Shown: positions 34,255-38,058 of the stretch, piece after piece
Layout of the letters: every line of letters starts with the position of its first letter
Numbering within the stretch: position 1 is the stretch's first letter
Assembly: GCA_910585605.1 (NCBI GenBank)
Contig: CAJUFL010000034.1
Span: 1 to 38,058, forward strand
DNA: 38,058 bases
Direction: 5' to 3'
From: an uncultured Lachnospiraceae bacterium
GTDB taxonomy: Bacteria; Bacillota; Clostridia; Lachnospirales; Lachnospiraceae
Notes under the pieces: generated by a model
The model's input: the letters and a program-made list of their open reading frames with translations, nothing else
What the model was told of the DNA's origin: nothing
The model's database searches: none
Made by a program: the position numbers and the translations under genes

Positions 34255-35616
34255 TCAGGATGATTTACTGATTTCAAAATAATGGTCGATATTTTTCTTA
34301 ATCTCCACAGGATTTAAACTTTTTGACAGATACCCTGCCGGCTTTAATGATAATACCTGCTTAACACTCTCCTTATCCACCCTTCCGGTAAGAAAAATAA
34401 CCGCAATGTCCGCAAAATCTTTCTCTGAACGAATCATTTCCAGTACCTGTTTTCCATCGCACACCGGCATTTCATAATCCAGCAAAATCAAATCCGGTCT
34501 ATTCAGTGTAAGACTTCTGATAGCTGATAATCCGGAATTAACACTTGTAATCTCATAAGTTTCACTCAAAAGCTCATTCATTGCCTGTAATATAACCTGT
34601 GAATCATCTACCACAAGTATTTTCTTCTTCCTGCTTATTTCTTTTTGAAACATTTCATTCTTCTTAAGATACTTTTCTATCTCTGTCAATGCATTTTCCG
34701 CCTGAATGGAAGTTTCAATTCCACTATCCTTTAAATGTGGTGCAATAATGCAATATGCGAAATATCCTTTCCCGGTATCAAACAACAGACTAAACTGTGG
34801 ATTCTCTCTTTCAAACACTTTTTTAAACTGCTCATATGTCAGCAGGTTTTCTGCCTTTATTTCGTACTCATCCGCAGAAGAAAAATTTTCCATAATACAA
34901 TTTACAAACTGCCTTGCGGTATATCGAACTGCATTCACAAGCACCATATTGACCTTGTCTGTTTTGACTCCCATCATCTTGCCCACCGTATTAATCAGCA
35001 GTTTTTCCTCAAATACCAAAATGGTCTCCCACTTTTTTCCCTCTTTATTACTGTAAATTAAGCGATAATATACTCCCTTTCCAAACTTCTCACCACTATA
35101 ACTCTCACTGACTACTTGGGAATCCAGTTGAAACATATCATATACCAGTTGAAGAATAGCCTCCCGTATAGCTGCATGCTCCTCCTCCGGCAGCAAGTTA
35201 TCCCACTTGCTCGTTGCTTCTCCTGTAATAGCACGATCATCTGTCAACGTATGTCCCAGCAGCCAGCCAGTACAGACACCTAGAAAATGACTAACTGCAT
35301 CCGGAGAATAATCCGTCTGTTCCAGTTCCTTTTCCAATGCAGGAATCGTCTTTTCCCGAAAATCGTCATGGATACGCTTATGCATCTCTAATCCACTGTA
35401 ATGAATGGACTCCATATATTCTTCTTCATCTGCAAAATGCTTAACCGCATGATCCTTAAAATATTTAATTCCTTCCTGACAAACCCATTGGCTTTTCTCT
35501 TCATCCTCCCCAAAGTTAAAAAGCTTGTTAATGATCTTAAAAAGCTTCTTATGCTCCTTATCAATAACCTCCACACCAATATTATACCGATCTTTCCACA
35601 TCAGCTGATTTTCCAT
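34255..35616 (-). CDS. Hemerythrin - central domain - response-regulator fusion
   Basis: The 453-residue protein joins three parts. Residues 1-~130 are a bacteriohemerythrin with a complete iron-ligand set: H22, H60, E64, H79, H83, H122 and D127, so it should bind oxygen or another small gas. Residues ~150-320 form an unassigned domain (GVYYRLIYSNKEGKKWETIL, then GKMMGVKTDKVNMVLVNAV), possibly CheX-like but not certain. Residues ~331-450 are a receiver domain with D337-D338, phosphorylation site D380 (LILLDYEMPVCDG), T and K in FLTGR...GYLSKSL. There is no DNA-binding or enzymatic output, so the protein may be a gas-modulated phosphate sink or adaptor. AAAGGAGG precedes the ATG; an extended -10 (TGGTATAAT) lies at 35700-35708. 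Confidence 0.88.
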   Translation of the reverse strand: MENQLMWKDRYNIGVEVIDKEHKKLFKIINKLFNFGEDEEKSQWVCQEGIKYFKDHAVKHFADEEEYMESIHYSGLEMHKRIHDDFREKTIPALEKELEQTDYSPDAVSHFLGVCTGWLLGHTLTDDRAITGEATSKWDNLLPEEEHAAIREAILQLVYDMFQLDSQVVSESYSGEKFGKGVYYRLIYSNKEGKKWETILVFEEKLLINTVGKMMGVKTDKVNMVLVNAVRYTARQFVNCIMENFSSADEYEIKAENLLTYEQFKKVFERENPQFSLLFDTGKGYFAYCIIAPHLKDSGIETSIQAENALTEIEKYLKKNEMFQKEISRKKKILVVDDSQVILQAMNELLSETYEITSVNSGLSAIRSLTLNRPDLILLDYEMPVCDGKQVLEMIRSEKDFADIAVIFLTGRVDKESVKQVLSLKPAGYLSKSLNPVEIKKNIDHYFEISKSS

Positions 35617-35699
35617 ATCCTTCCTCCTTTATCGCCGTCAAGATTATTATTGCTGTAGTATTTTGTATTATCAGAAACCTTATGAACAAATAATTTTTC

Positions 35700-35708
35700 A
35701 TTATACCA
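35700..35708 (-). promoter_or_regulatory. Extended -10 promoter of the hemerythrin fusion
   Basis: On the minus strand TGGTATAAT is a consensus extended -10 with a poor -35 region; the leader is about 77 nt. Confidence 0.5.
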
Positions 35709-35777
35709 TGGATTTCTGAAAACAGTTACTCTAATTAGTACTCGCAGCTCTACATTTCATATTACTATATCTTACAT

Positions 35778-35822
35778 AAAAAATAAAGTGTATAAGTTTT
35801 TAGTCAGTAACCTATACACTTC
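35778..35822 (-). terminator. Terminator after the coiled-coil gene
   Basis: AAGTGTATAGG pairs with CTTATACACTT on the minus strand (9 bp plus a mismatch), a 14-nt loop, and a TATTTTTTATG tail. It lies 18 bp after the coiled-coil gene. Confidence 0.7.
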
Positions 35823-35839
35823 TTTTAATCATCTGCTTA

Positions 35840-36235
35840 TCAACCTATCCTTTGCAATTTCTCCGAATGTTCTGCCACAACCTTTTTAACAATCGCCATA
35901 TCCTGCTTCATTACAGCATAATCCTCAACACTATCTTTATATCTTCCATACGTTGAAGTATAACAGGATTCTATTGTATTCAGCCGCGGTAATATTTCAT
36001 TTTCCTGAGTTATCTCAATCTTCTTTACCCGAACTTTGATATCCTGAACATCTTCTTTGACAGTCTGCATATCTTCTTTCAAATTCTGCATATCTTCTTT
36101 CAAATTCTGTACATCTTCCTTCAAATTCTGTACATCTTCTTTGACGTCCCTAAGACCTTCCCGAATATTCAGAACATCTTCTCTAATAGGATCAAGCATA
36201 TTAGACATTGCAAGCAGTATTTCATTATCTGTCAA
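35840..36235 (-). CDS. Heptad-repeat coiled-coil protein
   Basis: The 131-residue protein is a long coiled coil. Residues about 28-62 are five nearly identical 7-residue units, EDVQNLK, EDMQNLK and EDMQTVK or EDVQDIK, encoded by 21-bp tandem DNA repeats at 36049-36153. Before them is a short helix (MSNMLDPIREDVLNIREGL) and after them a helical end with VKKIEITQENEILPRLNTIE and SYGRYKD-like segment. It has no membrane span or enzymatic motif. Similar small repeat proteins occur in Clostridia and some phages. The ribosome site is GGAGGAATCAA, and a terminator follows. Repeat number may vary between strains. Confidence 0.75.
   Translation of the reverse strand: MTDNEILLAMSNMLDPIREDVLNIREGLRDVKEDVQNLKEDVQNLKEDMQNLKEDMQTVKEDVQDIKVRVKKIEITQENEILPRLNTIESCYTSTYGRYKDSVEDYAVMKQDMAIVKKVVAEHSEKLQRIG
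36049..36153. repeat. Five 21-bp tandem repeats inside the coiled-coil gene
   Basis: Consecutive units start at 36049, 36070, 36091, 36112 and 36133; the central three differ at only one or two positions. They encode the heptads of the coiled-coil protein. Confidence 0.9.
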
Positions 36236-36386
36236 TTTGATTCCTCCCTAATATTTCTCTCTGCACTATTAAAATTATAACAAATTTCAGGCTTTTTTCA
36301 AGCAGATAATTTCTTTAAAATGCGCATCACTAAAACATGCTCCGTCCCCTGAACTTCCTAAAATCGCAATCACATAGGAATATCCC

Positions 36387-36578
36387 TCATATGTTTAGAC
36401 CCTGGTAAAACAATATTTTGCCGTCCAGCCACTGCATCAACCTATTAAGCTGGCTTTCATCTTCCAATACCAATCCCCACTCATCAAAAACATTAAATGA
36501 TATCCTGCATTTAATAATCATCGGAAATCTGCATTGGAATAACTGCACATGTCCTCTCCGCTTCCTCTGTCTCAACAT
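36387..36578 (-). pseudogene. Small ORF, probably frameshifted end of the 128-aa ORF
   Basis: This 63-residue frame overlaps the stop codon of the preceding 128-aa frame by 7 bases in another reading frame. It contains FNVFDEWGLVLEDESQLNRLMQWLDG, which looks like real folded protein, but lacks an own ribosome site. A single-base indel near 36572 could have split one gene into two. No family recognised. Confidence 0.4.
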
Positions 36579-36958
36579 CCATTTTCTTTTCTATAAATTG
36601 TATCATTCACCAACACACATTCATTTGCCTCCGATGATATATTGGCAATTATAACTCTTACCTCTTCTTCTATCTGCAACGAAGGATTTGCTAATGCGAG
36701 TTTCATAAAAACAGAAAATGATACAATTCCGTATAAGTTTGCTACTGCTCGCAGACAGTATACTATATATCCAACCCTTTTTCTGTCTTCCTCAAATTCC
36801 TTACCCTGAAAGGAATCATACAACAAAACCACATCTTCCGGTACAATTACCCTTTCGTCAGCAAACATTCCAGCTTGGCTTATACCTTCCGTGCAAATAA
36901 AAGAGAGACATTTTGCCTCTCTTCTAAAATCATTCATTCTATATCCAGCACTATTCAC
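36572..36958 (-). CDS. Uncharacterised 128-aa protein, possibly truncated or broken
   Basis: The frame begins with GTG at 36958 (or ATG at 36937) without a convincing ribosome site. It contains FICTEGISQAGMFADERVIVPEDVVLLYDS and RVGYIVYCLRAVANLYGIVSFSVF, sensible protein sequence with a helix-turn-helix-like second half, of no family I recognise. A terminator-like stem (36895-36923) lies inside its first codons, and the 63-aa frame follows it with a shift. I therefore think this is a decayed gene or a fragment of a larger one. Confidence 0.45.
   Translation of the reverse strand: MNSAGYRMNDFRREAKCLSFICTEGISQAGMFADERVIVPEDVVLLYDSFQGKEFEEDRKRVGYIVYCLRAVANLYGIVSFSVFMKLALANPSLQIEEEVRVIIANISSEANECVLVNDTIYRKENGC
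36895..36923 (-). terminator. Terminator-like hairpin downstream of the DUF4405 gene
   Basis: On the minus strand AAGAGAG, a 9-nt loop and CTCTCTT (7 bp) are followed by TTATTT. It lies about 105 bp after the DUF4405 stop codon but also inside the 128-aa frame, so one of the two readings is probably wrong. Confidence 0.4.
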
Positions 36959-37029
36959 TCAAGATTTCCACAAAAAGGTATTTTATCATCTGGTACTTAA
37001 AATAAATCCATGCAGTTAAAAATCTCAGC

Positions 37030-37713
37030 TTACAGTATACTTTTCCTATATTGTAATCGTTTCAGCCATTCAGATAAATAATGCCCTGTAAACACGAACA
37101 ATCCCATGGCTGCCATATAGTCTGTAAGAAACATCACAAACGACTCTTCAAAATCGAAAAACACGAACCGGCTTTTCAATAACATATAGCTTCCGATATC
37201 ACGCCGGATAAACGCATATAATCCGTATCCTGCAATTATCACAGCAATTCCACGGAGCAGCCACTTATAGGAGGCGTATGATCTGCCTACCATTTTCTTT
37301 GCCACTCCCATCATTATGCTCCAGTGAAAACCAAGGTGCAGACTCATTGACACAAAACCCCAATAGCCAGAAATCATATGTATAGTTCGTGCAAAAGAAT
37401 GCCCACCTTTAATCGGCAGAAACGACAATACATGACGTGAAAGAATAACTCCGCTGACCATGGAGCCTAGCATGGAAACCAGCACCATTGCGACAAGCAT
37501 TGTCTGCACTACACGATAAGCCGTATATTTCCCTTTCAGTACATTACCGCTCCATTTGCTATTTAAAATATGATGCACAACAAATAACAGAAACATTCCA
37601 ATGCCAAGCCATTCATGCACGGCCTGTCCAATCAGCTCATAAGCCATCAACAGCAATAAGATAACTGTCATTCCAATATCAACTGCTATTTTCAAAACTA
37701 TTTTTCTTCTCAT
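37030..37713 (-). CDS. DUF4405 membrane protein (cytochrome-b-like)
   Basis: The protein of about 227 residues has six hydrophobic helices with His residues in positions typical of haem ligation: VHEWLGIGMFLLFVVHHILN near the second helix and HMISGYWGFVSMSLHLGFHWSI near the fourth. A further FTGHYLSEWLKR is near the end. This matches DUF4405, an integral membrane family suspected to bind haem b. Electron transfer in the membrane is the likely role, though not proven. I chose the ATG at 37713, behind AAGGAG at 9 bases; a longer frame to 37779 overlaps the preceding ORF. Confidence 0.8.
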   Translation of the reverse strand: MRRKIVLKIAVDIGMTVILLLLMAYELIGQAVHEWLGIGMFLLFVVHHILNSKWSGNVLKGKYTAYRVVQTMLVAMVLVSMLGSMVSGVILSRHVLSFLPIKGGHSFARTIHMISGYWGFVSMSLHLGFHWSIMMGVAKKMVGRSYASYKWLLRGIAVIIAGYGLYAFIRRDIGSYMLLKSRFVFFDFEESFVMFLTDYMAAMGLFVFTGHYLSEWLKRLQYRKSIL

Positions 37714-37754
37714 GCCAGCTGTCTCCTTTTTCATATTCTTAATGAATAATGCTT

Positions 37755-37991
37755 CTATTTCTCCTGTAAAAGAATCCAATTCAGAATCGATTCGTCTTCA
37801 AACAGAATGCTTCCGCCACCATGATAGTTATAAATTCCACGGCTGTTAAAGTATTCGTTATCCGGAATCTCCAACTTTAATACCTCATCTATCTGAGAAT
37901 CTGACAGTCCTGCATTCTCATAGGCATCATGTAGGTTGTCATAAGCATCTCTTGCCTTCTGCGAGCCATAATATTCGTCATTTTCTGCCAT
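37755..37991 (-). CDS. Hypothetical 78-aa protein
   Basis: The frame starts MAENDEYYGSQKARDAYDNL and holds LSDSQIDEVLKLEIPDNEYF and GGGSILFEDESILNWILL, which read as a genuine acidic domain. The ATG at 37991 has no ribosome site, and an in-frame stop lies about 40 bases further upstream, so no longer version enters from the window edge. It may be the end of a gene broken upstream. It precedes and slightly overlaps the possible long frame of the DUF4405 gene. No family recognised. Confidence 0.45.
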   Translation of the reverse strand: MAENDEYYGSQKARDAYDNLHDAYENAGLSDSQIDEVLKLEIPDNEYFNSRGIYNYHGGGSILFEDESILNWILLQEK

Positions 37992-38015
37992 AAATATATA
38001 TACTGAATATTCTAA

Positions 38016-38052
38016 CGCTTCGGAGCCACCGTTTTATCGCTTGAGAGCCACC
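38016..38052. repeat. Imperfect 15-bp direct repeat at the right edge
   Basis: CGCTTCGGAGCCACC (38016) and CGCTTGAGAGCCACC (38038) differ at two positions and recur at a 22-bp interval. More copies could exist beyond the window, but two are too few to define an array. Confidence 0.5.
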
Positions 38053-38058
38053 TCGGAT

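Noticed and set aside
36049..36153. Tandem repeats considered as a CRISPR array
   Set aside because: There are no spacers; the 21-bp units are contiguous and in frame inside a coiled-coil gene.

Overview
ORGANISM. The window looks like a low-GC Firmicute chromosome, most likely a Lachnospiraceae-type gut Clostridia. The clues are A+T-rich intergenic DNA, strong AGGAGG-type ribosome sites, a lantibiotic-type FEG transporter with its two-component system, LytTR and GHKL regulators, a DUF3737 protein and a Clostridia-type group II intron. No rRNA, tRNA or CRISPR array was seen. The species assignment is inference only. LAYOUT. (1) 1-10.9 kb, all minus strand: a probable defence island. It holds a NERD-domain protein cut by the window edge, a NUDIX hydrolase, a PLD-nuclease/SF2-helicase/DUF3427 protein, an unknown 195-aa protein, a dGTPase, a decayed IS3 copy, and a two-gene operon of helicase-nuclease fusions. 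In that operon the second protein carries an SF1 helicase, a PD-(D/E)XK-like nuclease and a complete LexA-type self-cleavage domain in one chain. (2) 11.2-12.9 kb: a group II intron placed directly behind a terminator and apparently missing catalytic domain V. (3) 13.0-14.9 kb: an ArsC/Spx-like protein and an NSS sodium symporter. (4) 15.0-20.2 kb: an antimicrobial-peptide sensing and export locus, with a response regulator and kinase divergent from an ATPase, two permeases and two tiny membrane proteins. (5) 20.2-24.0 kb: a YczE-type membrane protein, a methyltransferase behind an Erm-like leader-peptide attenuator, and an IbrA/IbrB pair (DUF3440 PAPS-reductase fold plus ParB-like). (6) 24.0-26.2 kb: MarR plus TauE/SafE exporter, and DUF3737. 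(7) 26.5-32.1 kb: signalling genes (PAS-GAF-GGDEF cyclase, LytTR regulator, GHKL kinase, Cache chemoreceptor). (8) 32.4-38 kb: beta-carbonic anhydrase, ferritin-like protein, ferredoxin, a hemerythrin-REC fusion, a heptad-repeat coiled-coil protein, poorly conserved or broken small ORFs, and a DUF4405 membrane protein. HOW THE GENES WORK TOGETHER. The left 11 kb combines nucleotide-pool enzymes (dGTPase, NUDIX) with several DNA-processing helicase-nucleases, a mix typical of anti-phage islands. The best candidate for an undescribed system is the operon at 6956-10863. Its LexA-like module suggests that RecA-ssDNA filaments, or another damage signal, could trigger self-cleavage and switch the enzyme on or off. 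The peptide-resistance locus and the attenuator-controlled methyltransferase are two further inducible stress or resistance modules.
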